Part shown: one piece after another, positions 55,083 to 55,312 of the stretch
Layout: every line of letters begins with the position of its first letter
How positions within the stretch are numbered: the stretch's first letter is position 1
Origin: Gammaproteobacteria bacterium
GTDB taxonomy: Bacteria > Pseudomonadota > Gammaproteobacteria > Pseudomonadales > Alcanivoracaceae
DNA: 55,312 bases
Direction of reading: 5' to 3'
Assembly: GCA_018067045.1 (NCBI GenBank)
Contig: JAGPVL010000014.1
Span: forward strand, 1 to 55,312
Notes under the pieces: model-generated
The model's database searches: none
Seen by the model: only the letters and a program-made list of their open reading frames with translations
What the model was told of the DNA's origin: nothing
Program-made: the position numbers and the translations under genes

Positions 55083-55312
55083 TTAAGCCGCTTTGCGTTT
55101 CTGCCAAAGCAATAATCCAATCGCTAGCGCCAACACCAATGCCTGCAACAACAAACCTTGCAGGTTGGGGCAGATGCCAAGCAACTCGATGCGCGGGAAG
55201 TTTACTGGGTCCATCGGGATGCGTCCGGCTTCTTGCAGGGCGGCTACGCCTTTGCCAGCAAACACGAATGCTAGGGCAATCATCAAATACGCGGTGACCG
55301 TAAAGAAGGTGG
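55083..55312 (-). CDS. FTR1-family iron permease (3' part, cut by window edge)
   Basis: The last 76 codons of a gene that continues beyond the window. Segments FTVTAYLMIALAFVFAGKGV, AALQEAG, FPRIELLGICP and a final membrane helix (ALVLALAIGLLLW) match the C-terminus of FTR1/EfeU-type high-affinity iron permeases. The REXXE motifs that would confirm iron transport lie in the missing part. The frame is open to the window end, so no start is given. Confidence 0.75.
   Translation of the reverse strand, partial: TFFTVTAYLMIALAFVFAGKGVAALQEAGRIPMDPVNFPRIELLGICPNLQGLLLQALVLALAIGLLLWQKRKAA

Overview
This window looks like a chromosomal segment of a gammaproteobacterium, probably an aerobic and possibly marine one. 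The evidence is the atpIBEFHAGDC order next to parA-parB-rsmG-mnmG, the glmU-glmS pair, a pstSCAB-phoU operon whose permease subunits are the long form, and a UvrD/NhaP2/AdeT-like complement typical of that class. I cannot name the genus from sequence alone. Base composition is moderately GC-rich over most of the window and turns visibly AT-rich from about 52.6 to 55.0 kb. I recognised no rRNA, tRNA, CRISPR array or intact insertion sequence.

Layout, left to right. 0-6 kb: phosphate uptake and signalling (phoU, pstB, pstA, pstC, pstS, all minus), with a candidate PhoB half-site before pstS. 6.2-9.6 kb: a plus-strand run with two TRAP membrane subunits, an acyl-CoA thioesterase and a periplasmic solute-binding-like protein. 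9.6-11.1 kb: a secreted lipase-like hydrolase and a ParE/Phd-type toxin-antitoxin pair. 11.2-14.6 kb: a translationally coupled trio (MpaB/DUF2236 oxygenase, AdeT-like solute-binding protein, NTF2-like secreted protein) divergent from a PadR regulator, with a perfect 18-bp palindrome between them. 14.6-15.2 kb: a UPF0316-type membrane protein that appears to start at ATT or ATC. 15.4-19.8 kb: leucine dehydrogenase plus branched-chain-type 2-oxoacid dehydrogenase E1alpha, E1beta and E2. 20.1-22.6 kb: a stand-alone H-NOX nitric oxide sensor, divergent from a LuxR-HTH/alpha-beta-hydrolase fusion with Cys at the nucleophile position. 22.7-29.2 kb: an orphan TRAP binding protein, uvrD, and a membrane PAS-PAS-GGDEF-EAL protein.

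29.2-33.7 kb holds a compact module: a class D beta-lactamase overlaps an ECF42-type sigma factor by 4 nt, followed by a SnoaL-like protein and three DGPF/YCII-domain proteins, one fused to a PhnB/VOC domain. A promoter-like sequence resembling the ECF42 target lies just before the SnoaL gene. 33.9-49.9 kb is core genome: an outer-membrane protein, glmS, glmU, the full ATP synthase operon, parB, parA, rsmG and mnmG, with clear intrinsic terminators separating the units. 50.1-55.3 kb: an NhaP2-type K+/H+ antiporter, a second toxin-antitoxin pair, an AT-rich 715-residue protein joining a GHKL ATPase domain to a PD-(D/E)XK nuclease-like C-terminus (the best candidate here for an undescribed defence gene), a start-less ORF remnant, and the 3' part of an FTR1-family iron permease cut by the window edge.

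The strongest leads are the GHKL-nuclease protein, the beta-lactamase/ECF42/DGPF module with its putative promoter, the H-NOX/LuxR-hydrolase pair, and the non-canonical start of the UPF0316 gene. All function calls come from reading motifs and remembered families; no database search was run.
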